From the NCBI RefSeq assembly GCF_013009075.1, contig NZ_CP053108.1, positions 1,612,001 to 1,676,000 on the forward strand: DNA of 64,000 nucleotides, written 5' to 3'. The stretch comes from Halomonas sp. TA22 (GTDB taxonomy: Bacteria > Pseudomonadota > Gammaproteobacteria > Pseudomonadales > Halomonadaceae). The translations under genes and the position numbers were made by a program. Positions 27,932 through 37,298 of the stretch are shown piece after piece (positions within the stretch are counted from its first letter, which is position 1; every line of letters begins with the position of its first letter). A model generated the notes under the pieces. The model made no database searches. It was given only the letters and a program-made list of their open reading frames with translations, and was not told the origin of the DNA.

Positions 27932-28831
27932 TTGGGTAAGCAGCAGGTAAGCACAATCAGGCGTCTCAGGCTTGCCTTTGGGGCCTTGATCGGACTGCTG
28001 TTCGCCGGCCCCACTCTGGCAGGGCAGGTATCCCACCATCACTTCTTTTCTGACGCCTTGGGCCGCCATTATCCCTATAGTGTCTATCTGCCTGATGGCT
28101 ATGCCGTCACTCAGCAAGCCTATCCGGTACTCTACCTGTTGCACGGCTCCAACCGCCATGGCACCGACTGGATTCATCAAGGCAGGATTCAGGAGACCGT
28201 CGAATGGTTGATGAGCCAGGGGCGAATTCCCCCGACGGTGATCATCATGCCCAGCAGTCGCAGCTGGTGGGTGGATGGGCACAATGAACCCGCCCGTACC
28301 GCTTTTCTCGATGACCTGCTGCCGCACATCGAAACTCACTGGCACGTCCGTGATGACAGGCAGGGACGGGCCATTGCCGGAATATCGGCGGGGGGATACG
28401 GTACCCTCAATTTCATCCTCGAGCGTCCCGAGCTGTTTTCGGCAGCCGCGGTGCTTAGTCCTGCCAGCTATGCCCCCTTGCCCCCGGCCAACTCATCGGC
28501 TCGCCGCCACGCCGCCTTCCTTACCCCTGAAGGGGAGTTCGACGCCGCGCTATGGGACCGCCTGAACTATACCAGCCACCTCGACAGTTACATGACGAAA
28601 CAGCAGCGCGTGCCGCTCTACCTGAGTGCCGGCAATCGTGACCGCTACGATGCCGTGCGCCATGCACAGCAGATCTACGATGCGCTGCAGTGGTATCAGG
28701 CGGACGACATGACGTTGGAAATCTTTCGAGGAGGCCATACCTGGCGGGTCTGGAACGCCAGCCTGCCCAGCGCACTCGAGTTCATCTTCCGCCATACCCA
28801 GGGCCCCAGCCAATTGACGATCTCCGAGTAG
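27932..28831 (+). CDS. secreted alpha/beta-hydrolase (putative esterase, EstA/esterase-D type)
   Basis: A 299-residue putative esterase with a signal peptide (residues about 1-30, cleavage after TLAG). The core reads YPVLYLLHGSNRHGTDW (oxyanion region), the nucleophile elbow GISAGGYG (Ser at about 152), an Asp in SAGNRDRYDA and the catalytic His in FRGGHTWRVW. This is the family of PHB-depolymerase-like and feruloyl/acetyl esterases. TTG start with GGAG 7 bases upstream. It is divergently paired with the acyltransferase; a shared glycan substrate is possible. Confidence 0.82.
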   Translation: MGKQQVSTIRRLRLAFGALIGLLFAGPTLAGQVSHHHFFSDALGRHYPYSVYLPDGYAVTQQAYPVLYLLHGSNRHGTDWIHQGRIQETVEWLMSQGRIPPTVIIMPSSRSWWVDGHNEPARTAFLDDLLPHIETHWHVRDDRQGRAIAGISAGGYGTLNFILERPELFSAAAVLSPASYAPLPPANSSARRHAAFLTPEGEFDAALWDRLNYTSHLDSYMTKQQRVPLYLSAGNRDRYDAVRHAQQIYDALQWYQADDMTLEIFRGGHTWRVWNASLPSALEFIFRHTQGPSQLTISE

Positions 28832-28899
28832 GAGGTGGATGTCGGCATTTGGTGTGGGTGCTATCCCGCAAAAATTGTTAGGTTTTGTTACTTTGCTGC

Positions 28900-28924
28900 T
28901 TGACGTCTCATGCGTAAACGTCAA
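28900..28924. promoter_or_regulatory. TTGACGT inverted repeat upstream of the HDOD-GGDEF gene
   Basis: TTGACGT (28900-28906) and ACGTCAA (28918-28924) form a perfect inverted repeat with an 11-base spacer. It lies in a 268-base AT-richer gap between the esterase and the HDOD-GGDEF gene, about 175 bases before the latter. It could be an operator for that gene or the remains of a terminator; no T-tract follows it. Confidence 0.35.
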
Positions 28925-29099
28925 CTATTGTAACCATCCTGAGTAGGGCGCTGAAAAAAGGATTATTGCTCGCCTACCATGTCAGCGCACCATAATTAAA
29001 AAACGGCGTTTTCAATTCAAGCTGTTTAAAAAAACGGTACGTAGATAGCCCCGCATCGTCGAGCGGAACGCTTGCGATTTGGGGAAAGGAGAATACATT

Positions 29100-30617
29100 T
29101 TGTTACCGTACGCGCTTCGTCAGTCTCTCGAGAACTGCACGCAACTACCCTCCCTGCCCACGGTAGTGCTGCGCGTTATCGAGCTTGCCCGCGATCCCGA
29201 CGCCTGCATCAGGGATATCGTCACTACCATCGGCAGCGATCCGGCGCTCGCGGTGCGCCTGCTCTCGCTGGCCAATACCGTCTATTACGCCAATCATACT
29301 CCAGTCGAGGATCTGCAGCAGGCGGTCAATCGTATCGGTATCGAACGGACGCTGTCGCTTGCCCTGGGGTGCAGCTTGGTCTCGGCAAGCGATAACGAGT
29401 CTGCGCAGGGGCTGAATCTCGAGCACTACTGGCAGCGTTCGCTGCTATGTGCCCTCAATGCCAGGTCACTGGCGGAGTCGCTTGGCCTGGAGGCAGAGAG
29501 TGGCGTGCTGTTCACGGCCTCGCTGCTGCAGGATATCGGCATGCTGGCGATACACGCGGTAGATGGCGAACAATACCAGCCTCTGCTCGATCAGGCGGAC
29601 CACCACCGGGCTCTGGTCGCACTCGAAACGCGAACCTATGAAACCGATCACGCCGAGGTGGGCGGCTGGCTGACGGAGCAGTGGCAGCTGTCGGCGCGAA
29701 CCTCGCAATGGATTCGCCACAGTCATGGCTCGCTGATCAAGCCCGAGAGCCGCGAGCAGAAGGCACAGAACTGCATCATCGCAGCGGGACTGCTCGCCGA
29801 TGCCTGGCTGAGCGGTGAAGCCGCGTTGAGTGAGACGATGGCATCGCTCGAGCCCTACTTCGGGCTCGAGTCCGCCGAGATGATCGCCAAGATCATGACG
29901 CTCCAGGAGCAGCTTCCGGCGGTGGCGACGCTCTACAACATCAGCTTGCCGGAGCGCCTCGATCCCAACCAGCTGATGTTCGAGGCCAAGCTGTTGCTTG
30001 CCGAACGCAATGCGCGCCTGCAGCAGGACGTCATCCGCCAGCAGCAGGAGATCGAGGCGTTGCGCCGCCAACAGGAGCTACTGAGCCGTCAGGTGCATAC
30101 CGATGCGCTGACCAGGCTGGACAATCGCCTGCATCTGGAGCGGTGTCTTAAGACGTTGTTCGAGCGAGCCGGCAAGACGAGCCGGCCTCTGTCGGTAATC
30201 TTCATCGATCTCGACCGCTTCAAGGAGATCAATGACGGTTACGGGCATAATGTGGGTGATGAGGTATTGAAGCGTTTTGCCGACATCCTCCGCGAAAGCG
30301 TGAAGGAGCATGATTTTCATGCGGGCCGATATGGAGGCGAAGAGTTCCTCGTCCTGCTGCCCGACCAGCCGGCGGATGAGGCGCAACGCTTCGCCGAGCT
30401 CCTGCGTTGCCGGGTGGGGGCCGAACCTCTTGCCCATGTCTTGGGTACGCCGATACTCGTCACCGCCTCATACGGTATCGCCGCGGTCGCATGTGATACC
30501 CCGTTTGACCACATGACCGAACTGCTCGAGGCGGCCGACCGGAGCATGTACCAGTCGAAACATGAAGGGGGTGATCGCATCACCGTGTTTCCTTCCCTTG
30601 CCGCTTCGCTCAACTGA
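29100..30617 (+). CDS. HDOD-GGDEF signalling protein
   Basis: A 505-residue cytoplasmic protein. Residues about 10-210 are an HDOD domain (LPSLPTVVLRVIELARD, DPALAVRLLSLAN), then a coiled coil of Arg/Gln/Glu (about 300-335), then a GGDEF domain from about 340 with motif RYGGEEF (about 410). The GGEEF form is active in most diguanylate cyclases; no RxxD inhibitory site is seen. The HDOD part is a phosphatase-like fold without the HD metal residues and normally acts in protein interaction. The start is a TTG at 29100 preceded 8 bases by AAAGGAG, better than the earlier in-frame TTG at 29079. The chemoreceptor gene follows. Confidence 0.88.
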   Translation: MLPYALRQSLENCTQLPSLPTVVLRVIELARDPDACIRDIVTTIGSDPALAVRLLSLANTVYYANHTPVEDLQQAVNRIGIERTLSLALGCSLVSASDNESAQGLNLEHYWQRSLLCALNARSLAESLGLEAESGVLFTASLLQDIGMLAIHAVDGEQYQPLLDQADHHRALVALETRTYETDHAEVGGWLTEQWQLSARTSQWIRHSHGSLIKPESREQKAQNCIIAAGLLADAWLSGEAALSETMASLEPYFGLESAEMIAKIMTLQEQLPAVATLYNISLPERLDPNQLMFEAKLLLAERNARLQQDVIRQQQEIEALRRQQELLSRQVHTDALTRLDNRLHLERCLKTLFERAGKTSRPLSVIFIDLDRFKEINDGYGHNVGDEVLKRFADILRESVKEHDFHAGRYGGEEFLVLLPDQPADEAQRFAELLRCRVGAEPLAHVLGTPILVTASYGIAAVACDTPFDHMTELLEAADRSMYQSKHEGGDRITVFPSLAASLN

Positions 30618-30702
30618 TTTATTTAGTTTTTTTATTGATTTTGCATCAATGTTTCCGCGCTGGTGCCGATATTGCGGTTTAGCCCATTACAGGCTTCATA
30701 CT

Positions 30703-30754
30703 GCGATATCGGCCTCGCTTGGCCATCTGGCCTGCTCGGCCAGAGCGATATCGC
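30703..30754 (+). promoter_or_regulatory. strongly structured leader before the chemoreceptor gene
   Basis: GCGATATCG (30703-30711) is complementary to CGATATCGC (30746-30754). Inside, TCTGGCC (30726-30732) and GGCCAGA (30738-30744) form a perfect 7-bp hairpin with loop TGCTC, and GGCC-N6-GGCC (30711-30724) a smaller one. The block sits 17 bases before the ribosome site region of the chemoreceptor. It could be a terminator-like or regulatory leader or a DNA-level operator; it does not match a riboswitch that I know. Confidence 0.4.
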
Positions 30755-30778
30755 TCTTGACCCAATCAAAGAGACGAT

Positions 30779-32902
30779 ATGAAAAGAACTCTCAGTCTGC
30801 GTGCGATGCTGATCGGGCTGTTTCTGGCCGCCGTGATCGGTGCCGTCGTACTGGCCGCCACCGGATGGACGACCAATCAGCGCCTGATCGATTCGCAGCG
30901 CTTCATCACCGGCGAGGTATTGCCTCAGCAGGATGCCAGCCGCGGCATGATTCTCTCTTTGGGCGCTTTCGGCCAACGTCATACCGACCTACTTGCTACC
31001 GACAGCGAAGCGGCTCTGCAGGGCGTGTTGCCCCGCGCCACGCTGAACGAGCGCTTTGGCGAGGCTCGTGAGCGGTTGAGCGTGGCCAACGATGGATCGC
31101 AGAGCGCGCGCTTGGCCCGTCTCGACGAGAATTACCAGGCACTGCTCGATGCCGATGCCGCCCTCGAAGCGGTGCGTCAGGAGGAGCTGGCATTGCAGGC
31201 CGATATGGCAACACGTATCGCTGAGATGCAAACCCATATCGCCGAGGTAATGGTTAGTGCGGAAGATATGGCCGGGCGTACGATGATTACCGAGGTACGT
31301 CAGCGACGTGCATTGCTCGACCAGATCGATGCCTGGCGGGAAGATGGGATGACGAGCCTGCCGACGTCACTGCTCGATAGTTTGCTTGAGGATCGTGTCG
31401 ATATCGGCCAGATCAGTGGGGAAGTGCGCACTGGCGTGGCGCTGCTCGCCGACATGGGCTGGCAGCTGATGCAGATCGAAGATGGCGACGCGCTGGCCAA
31501 TCTGCGCGACAACGAGATTGCCCAGCAGATCGATCTCGCCCGCCAGTCGCTGCGCACCATTATTGCCGCACCGAACGCCAACTCCGAGCAGGTCGCTCTG
31601 GCGAATGCCCTTGAGGAGGTCATCGTCGAGCTCGATGGCCTGATGGTAGGCCGCGAGGATGCCGTCTATGCTCTGCGCCAACAGCAGATTGCGCTGCATG
31701 CGCGGATGGCGTCGGCCCTGACGGGAGTGGAAGTTTCGATGGCTGGCCTGCGCACGGCTCTGGCCGAGGTCGAGGTGCACGTCATCGAACAGGCCGAGCT
31801 AGCCGCCATTCAGGCCGAAGAGCTCGCCAATGCGGGGCGTATCCTGCTGATCGTGGTGACGTTGATCGTGATTGTGCTGCTGGCGGTATTTGGCTGGCGC
31901 ACGCTGGTACGCGTGCTTGGCCCGCTGACGCAGATGCGTAGCCAGATGGAGAACATCAGCGGTGCGGCGGGGCAGAGCGGCGATCTCTCCAAGCGCATGG
32001 CGATCAGCCGTCATGACGAGATCGGGCTAACCGCGCAGGCCTTTAACCAGATGATGGATTCCTTCGAGCGGATCGTGGCACAGATTCGCGATGGCGCCCT
32101 CGGCGTCGCCTCCAGCAGTCGCCAGATCGCCTCGGGCAACGAGGATCTTTCGCAACGCACCGAGCAGCAGTCCTCGTCGCTCGCCCAGACCGCCTCGAGC
32201 CTCGAGCAGATCACCGCGACGGTCAAGCAGACGGCGGAGTACGCCACCCAGGCACGCGAACTGAGCAGCGGTGTCGATCTGCGTGCGCGTTCGGCCGGTG
32301 AGGTCGCCGAGCGCACCAATCTGGCGATGAGCGATATCCGTCACTCCAGCGAGCAGATCACCAGCATCGTCAAGGCGATCGACGACATTGCCTTCCAGAC
32401 CAACCTGCTGGCGCTCAATGCCTCGGTCGAGGCGGCGCGTGCCGGTGAGCAGGGCCGTGGCTTCGCGGTGGTGGCCGGCGAGGTGCGCAATCTGGCACAG
32501 CGCAGTGCCGCCGAAGCGGCGCAGATCCGCAAGTTGGTGCAGAACAGTGTGACCAAGGTGGGCGAGGGGGCCAAGCTGGTGGGCTCGACCAGTGATCACC
32601 TCAAGGAGATCGTCGGCAGCCTCGAGCAGGTCAGCCGCTTCGTGGGCGATATCGCCGATGCCACCCAAGAACAGTCGATCGGCATCGAGCAGATCAACCA
32701 GGCGATTTCGCAACTCGACCAGGTGACGCATCAGAACGCCCGGTTGGTCGAGGAGGCGGCTACCTCGAGCCGCGTGCTCGACGAACGCGCCGCGGAGATG
32801 CACGACCTGGTCGGGCGCTTCAAGGTCAGCGATCACCTGGCTGGCGACAGCTCCTGGCAAGCGGCGCTACCGAGCCCCGGCAGGCCAGCGCTGATGTCGT
32901 AG
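30779..32902 (+). CDS. methyl-accepting chemotaxis protein
   Basis: A 707-residue chemoreceptor. Helix 1 at residues about 9-29, a large helical periplasmic domain (about 30-353), helix 2 at 354-373 (ILLIVVTLIVIVLLAVFGW), HAMP (about 375-430) and a cytoplasmic signalling coiled coil whose hairpin tip DDIAFQTNLLALNASVEAARAGEQGRGFAVVA (quoted in part as the family signature) lies near residue 530. The periplasmic part is unusually long and all-helical, resembling dimeric four-helix or double-bundle sensors. No CheR/CheB-tethering pentapeptide is seen at the C-terminus (ends ALMS). Ligand unknown. Confidence 0.9.
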   Translation: MKRTLSLRAMLIGLFLAAVIGAVVLAATGWTTNQRLIDSQRFITGEVLPQQDASRGMILSLGAFGQRHTDLLATDSEAALQGVLPRATLNERFGEARERLSVANDGSQSARLARLDENYQALLDADAALEAVRQEELALQADMATRIAEMQTHIAEVMVSAEDMAGRTMITEVRQRRALLDQIDAWREDGMTSLPTSLLDSLLEDRVDIGQISGEVRTGVALLADMGWQLMQIEDGDALANLRDNEIAQQIDLARQSLRTIIAAPNANSEQVALANALEEVIVELDGLMVGREDAVYALRQQQIALHARMASALTGVEVSMAGLRTALAEVEVHVIEQAELAAIQAEELANAGRILLIVVTLIVIVLLAVFGWRTLVRVLGPLTQMRSQMENISGAAGQSGDLSKRMAISRHDEIGLTAQAFNQMMDSFERIVAQIRDGALGVASSSRQIASGNEDLSQRTEQQSSSLAQTASSLEQITATVKQTAEYATQARELSSGVDLRARSAGEVAERTNLAMSDIRHSSEQITSIVKAIDDIAFQTNLLALNASVEAARAGEQGRGFAVVAGEVRNLAQRSAAEAAQIRKLVQNSVTKVGEGAKLVGSTSDHLKEIVGSLEQVSRFVGDIADATQEQSIGIEQINQAISQLDQVTHQNARLVEEAATSSRVLDERAAEMHDLVGRFKVSDHLAGDSSWQAALPSPGRPALMS

Positions 32903-33061
32903 CGTTGGCGATAGGGCCTACTGGGGCAGGCCAGTCAATCGCGAGAGGGAACACGATTCGCACGCTGTGGGTCACCGCCGAAGGAGAAGCGCAGATCGGC
33001 GGTGAGGAGTGGATCGCATCGGCGTGGGACTGGTGTGGCTGTTCCGCCGAAAGGGCTGGTT

Positions 33062-36000
33062 CTAGCCCGCCCTTGCCTGTTCGTCGAGCTGCTCCAGCAT
33101 GTCCTCCACCGCCCGTTCGAGCTGGCGATCGCGTCCGGCAACCTCGTCCTCGGGGGTCTGCTCCACCACCAGGTCGGGCATTGCGCCGTTATGCTCCATG
33201 TCGGTGCCGTCGGGCAGATACCAGCCGCGGAACGGGCGGCGTACCGTGGCGCCATCGATCAGCGTATGGCTGTTGGTGGAGATCACCCCGCCGTAGGTCT
33301 GCTGGCCGACCAGGGTGCCACGCTCGAAGGTACTGAAGGCATGAGCGAGGATCTCGGCGTTGGAGAAGCTCTTCTCGTTGGCCAGCATGTTGATCGGCAG
33401 GATATAGCGCGGCGCATCGAGCCGGTCCTGGGGATAGTGGCCGGCGGCTGAGGAGTCGGCGCCCGAGGGGATCGTATAGGCGTGCTCGCCGGCCATGATC
33501 GAGGTCAGTATCCGGTCGGTGGTATGCCCTCCACCATTGTTGCGCACGTCGATGATCAGGCCCTCCTTGCCCTCGGTGGCGGCGTAGAGATCGCCCTGGA
33601 AGCCCTCCAGCGAGGTCTGGTTCATCGCCTGGATGTGCAGGTAGCCGAGCCGGCCATCGGAGAGCTCCTCGACGTGCTGGCGATGGCGCTCGAGAAAGGC
33701 GTCGTAGCGTAGTCGGGAGAGCTCGGCGTAATTCACCGGGGTGAGCAGGGTGCGGTATGCCTGGCGTTGACCCGGACGTACTACGCTGACGATTACCTCC
33801 TGGTCGACGCGACCCCGCAGCCGGTACATCAGCGTCTCGCGCTCCTCGAAGGGCTGCAGGTCGATCTCGGTGATGACGTCGCCGGGCTCGAGCGGCATTG
33901 GCCCGCGTGCGGCAGGACCGTCAGGTATCACCTCGGTGACGCGATAGCCGTGTCGGCCATCGCCCAGCACGACACGCTCGTGCTGAATGCCGAGGCGACC
34001 CGCGGGTTCGCGTAGTGCCGATCCCGGCCCGGGGTTGGAGACGCCCATGTGCGAGGCGGCGAGCTCCCCCATCAGGCGGTTGGCGATATCGCTGAACTCA
34101 CTCGAGGTGCGGGCACGCTGGATCAGCGTCTCGTACTCCTCGACCACCGCAGGCCAGTCCAGGCCCTTCATGTCGGGGCGATAGAAACTCTCGCCGATCA
34201 TGCGCGCCGCCTCGTGAAACTTCTGCAGCGACTGTTGGTGCAGGTCGACCCTGATACGTCCCGCGATATCGAGCTGGCGCTGGTTGCCATTGGCGAGGTT
34301 GATCATGCCGACACGCCCCTCGTTGACATAGACGACATGCTCGCCAGTCGTGCTCAGATGCTGCACATTCGCGCTTGGCCCCAGACGCTGCCGGTCGCTG
34401 CCGTCCCAATCCATCACGAACAGCCCCTCGTCACCGGCGTTGAACACGTAGCGATCGCCGCCCGGTGTCATCTCGTTGGCGAACTCATGCGAGGGCGAGG
34501 CGGTGACGCGTTCGAGGCGGCGCCAGGCGTTCTCCAGATCGAGCTCCACCTCTGTCTCGGAGCGCGAGCCGACCTCATCCTCGGCATCCACAGGCAAGGG
34601 GCGGCGCTCCGATGCGGCCACTCTCGCATCACGATAGTAGGTGCTGATCTCCCGCGGCGTATAGGTGTCGAGCTCGCTGTCCAGATAGACGCGGTAGAGG
34701 TCGTAGCTGTCCCCCGAGCGGTTGGAGATGAAGGTCAGCTTGCGGCCGTCGGCCGACCAGCGCGGGTTGATGTCGTTGCGCGGATGCCGGGTGATATTGA
34801 CGGGGTCGCGTGAGCCGTCGGTCGGCACGATGAAGATATTGGCACTGAAATCCAGGTCGTTCTGGGCATAGGCAATATAGCGGCTATCCGGCGACCAGCG
34901 CCAGCGCAGAGTGCTGTCCCACCCCTCGACCAAGGTGCGCGTCTCGCCGGAGCCGAGGTCAAGAATCGCCAGGTCACCGCGCCCGCGCCGGAAGACGAGC
35001 GATTCGCCATCGGGGGAGGGGCTGGCATTGCGGTCGTTGTGCTCGCTCTGTACCACGGGTTCGATGGCGAACTGCACCGCCTCGTGCCAGCGGGCCGGAT
35101 CGCGATCCGCGGGCAGGTCCTGCTCCGGCGGCTCGGGGTCGAGCTGGGCTTCGGGAATGCTCTCCGGCTCGGCGACCGGTTCCTGCATTGGCTCGACAAT
35201 GACCCCGGGGTCGTCGGGGCCGGGCTGGGCTTGAGGATCGGCGGGCATGCCCGGGTCCACCGGGGCGAAGGGGTCGTCGGGGTCTGCCTGCGGGATACCG
35301 AGGTCCGGCTCGTCGAGCGTTTCGGGATCGCTTCCCGGTTCGGGGGCGGTTGCAGGCTCCTGCTGCATGGCTGGGGCCTCGTCGTTTGCCGGTTCAAAAG
35401 GCTCGCCCGGTTCGGATCGCCGCTCCTCTCTGGGGCGACGGTCGTGTGTGCGGCGAATGTCGTCGCGGGTAAGCGTCACGCTCGCCGCATAGATCGATTC
35501 GCTATTATCCTCGTCGTTAGTGAAGTAGAGATACAGGCCATCCGGCGACCAGGCCAGGTCGCGATGTCGCGCGTGGGTGGTGGGCGTCACCGCCCGAGTG
35601 GGACTGTGCTCGTCGGTATGGCGTACGTAGACACGGCCGTAGGCGATGTAGGCCATGGTCTTGCCGTCAGGGCTTAGGGCCGCCTCGCTCACGTCCCTGT
35701 CGATCTGACGCAGCTCCATGTCGTCGCGCCCATCGTCTGCGGCCTGCAATGTCAGCGGCTGCGGCTCGGCTGACGGATCGTCGAGATCCAGCGTATAGAG
35801 CGTGTCCCAGACATGCAGCACCGCAGTGCTGCCGTCCTGCGATACATCATAATGCTGCAGGTCGCGACGATCGAACGAGGTCAGCCGCGCGAAGGCCGCC
35901 TCGTCTGTGTCACGGTCGTCGAGATCGGCACGATAGAGGTTGACGGTGTCGAGCTCCCGGTCGGACATGAACAGCAGGCTATCGTCATCGATCCACTGGG

Positions 36001-36748
36001 CATCGCCATCGTCCCCATCACGCTCGGTGAGCGCCATGAAGCGCTCCTCGTCACGGTCGTAGAGCCACACGTTCATGGCATCCGGGCCATGGTAGTGACG
36101 CCGGTTCCAGCCGTGGTAATAGCCGTCGCGAGTGAAGGCGACATGGCGTCCATCGGGGGAGAGTTGCGGGCTCGAACCAAAGGCGTCGTGCAGTCGAAGG
36201 AGCTCGCCCCCCTCCGGCGCGATCCAATAGGGGCGCTCGCTGCGGTAGACATCGGCCTCGAGCTGAGCGGAGAAGGTGATGATCGGCTCGCCATCCTCGT
36301 CCGTGGCATAGGCGGGATGGCGCAGGTGCTGGTCGCTATGGGTGAGCTGGGTCAATCGCGAGCCGTCGCGGTGGATTCGCCACAGGTTCATGTACCCGTC
36401 GCGCATCGAGGCGAAGGTGATCCACTCACCATCGGGACTCCAGCTGGAATGAAGATCATCCAGGCGATGGCGGGTCAGGCGCGTAGCCTGGCCGCCTTCG
36501 CTCGAGGCGCGCCATAGATCGCCACCCCAGGAGAAAACGATCTCGGACCCATCCGGACTGACCGAGGGAAAGCGCGGCAGTCCTACCCGCTCAGGCTCTG
36601 CCGCCGCCGTGCCGTGCAAGCTTGCCAGTAGTAGGCCAGCAAGCGACAAAGCTGCGCGGCGTCGCGTGGTGTTCGGCGGTGCTGCACTTAGCGGGGTCAT
36701 GGCGCGAAGTGAGTTACGCAGCCCCAGCGTGCCGTGTAATACCTTCAT
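33062..36748 (-). CDS. tricorn-like S41 peptidase with beta-propeller
   Basis: A 1,228-residue exported protease homologous to tricorn. Order: N-terminal export signal with TRRRAALSLAG (a possible Tat signal), beta-propeller repeats (SPDG motifs at many positions), an acidic proline-rich linker at about 445-555, more propeller, a PDZ domain (GYRVTEVIPDGPAARG) and the S41 core. The tricorn tetrad can be read: Ser-His in ELAASHMGVS (about 896), nucleophile Ser in NEKSFSNAEI (about 1123) and Glu in DGTDMEHNG. It should degrade peptides in the periplasm. The ATG at 36748 follows AAGGAAGG; a start at 36700 would give an ordinary shorter signal but has no ribosome site. Confidence 0.9.
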   Translation of the reverse strand: MKVLHGTLGLRNSLRAMTPLSAAPPNTTRRRAALSLAGLLLASLHGTAAAEPERVGLPRFPSVSPDGSEIVFSWGGDLWRASSEGGQATRLTRHRLDDLHSSWSPDGEWITFASMRDGYMNLWRIHRDGSRLTQLTHSDQHLRHPAYATDEDGEPIITFSAQLEADVYRSERPYWIAPEGGELLRLHDAFGSSPQLSPDGRHVAFTRDGYYHGWNRRHYHGPDAMNVWLYDRDEERFMALTERDGDDGDAQWIDDDSLLFMSDRELDTVNLYRADLDDRDTDEAAFARLTSFDRRDLQHYDVSQDGSTAVLHVWDTLYTLDLDDPSAEPQPLTLQAADDGRDDMELRQIDRDVSEAALSPDGKTMAYIAYGRVYVRHTDEHSPTRAVTPTTHARHRDLAWSPDGLYLYFTNDEDNSESIYAASVTLTRDDIRRTHDRRPREERRSEPGEPFEPANDEAPAMQQEPATAPEPGSDPETLDEPDLGIPQADPDDPFAPVDPGMPADPQAQPGPDDPGVIVEPMQEPVAEPESIPEAQLDPEPPEQDLPADRDPARWHEAVQFAIEPVVQSEHNDRNASPSPDGESLVFRRGRGDLAILDLGSGETRTLVEGWDSTLRWRWSPDSRYIAYAQNDLDFSANIFIVPTDGSRDPVNITRHPRNDINPRWSADGRKLTFISNRSGDSYDLYRVYLDSELDTYTPREISTYYRDARVAASERRPLPVDAEDEVGSRSETEVELDLENAWRRLERVTASPSHEFANEMTPGGDRYVFNAGDEGLFVMDWDGSDRQRLGPSANVQHLSTTGEHVVYVNEGRVGMINLANGNQRQLDIAGRIRVDLHQQSLQKFHEAARMIGESFYRPDMKGLDWPAVVEEYETLIQRARTSSEFSDIANRLMGELAASHMGVSNPGPGSALREPAGRLGIQHERVVLGDGRHGYRVTEVIPDGPAARGPMPLEPGDVITEIDLQPFEERETLMYRLRGRVDQEVIVSVVRPGQRQAYRTLLTPVNYAELSRLRYDAFLERHRQHVEELSDGRLGYLHIQAMNQTSLEGFQGDLYAATEGKEGLIIDVRNNGGGHTTDRILTSIMAGEHAYTIPSGADSSAAGHYPQDRLDAPRYILPINMLANEKSFSNAEILAHAFSTFERGTLVGQQTYGGVISTNSHTLIDGATVRRPFRGWYLPDGTDMEHNGAMPDLVVEQTPEDEVAGRDRQLERAVEDMLEQLDEQARAG

Positions 36749-36907
36749 CGTCGTGCCTTCCTTAGTCTTTGCACTCCCCCAACGTAGCAGCTAAGACAGA
36801 CAATGAAAAAGTGGCCGGCTGGCTAGAGGGAAGATGAAAGCAGGGAGAAAAAGTCGCCGTGAGGGGTCGAATCAAGTCCATGACCCATCAGGAGGAGCGC
36901 GCGCTCA

Positions 36908-37228
36908 ATGAATACCCATTACGCCTCAGTGGAGCCGGCACGTGAGGAAGTCGATGCCATGCACGGGCCTACCGTCATCGAGTTCGGCACACCTTGGTGC
37001 GGCTTCTGCATCGATGCCCAGCCGAAGCTCGACATGGCGCTCTCCGCCTACCCAGACGTACGTCACCTCAAGATCGAGGATGGGCGCGGGCGCCGACTGG
37101 GGCGTTCGTTCAGGGTCAAGCTGTGGCCGACGCTGATCTTTATGAGCAATGGTGAGGAGGTAACGCGGGTCGTGCGGCCGGCCAGCGCGGAGGCAGTTCG
37201 CCTGGCGCTCGAGAGAATTGCCGATTGA
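36908..37228 (+). CDS. thioredoxin-family protein
   Basis: A 106-residue thioredoxin fold with active site WCGFC (residues about 30-34) and the cis-proline in LWPTLIFM. The CGFC centre differs from the CGPC of classical TrxA, so its redox potential and partners may differ. No signal peptide, hence cytoplasmic. AGGAGGAG lies about 11 bases upstream. It is divergent from the tricorn-like protease and stands just before ktrA. Confidence 0.88.
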   Translation: MNTHYASVEPAREEVDAMHGPTVIEFGTPWCGFCIDAQPKLDMALSAYPDVRHLKIEDGRGRRLGRSFRVKLWPTLIFMSNGEEVTRVVRPASAEAVRLALERIAD

Positions 37229-37298
37229 TTGACCGTTCACCACATCCCCCCTAGGTTTGAAGGCGTATGCGTGCCATCTGCGGAATCGAGGAGAAAGA

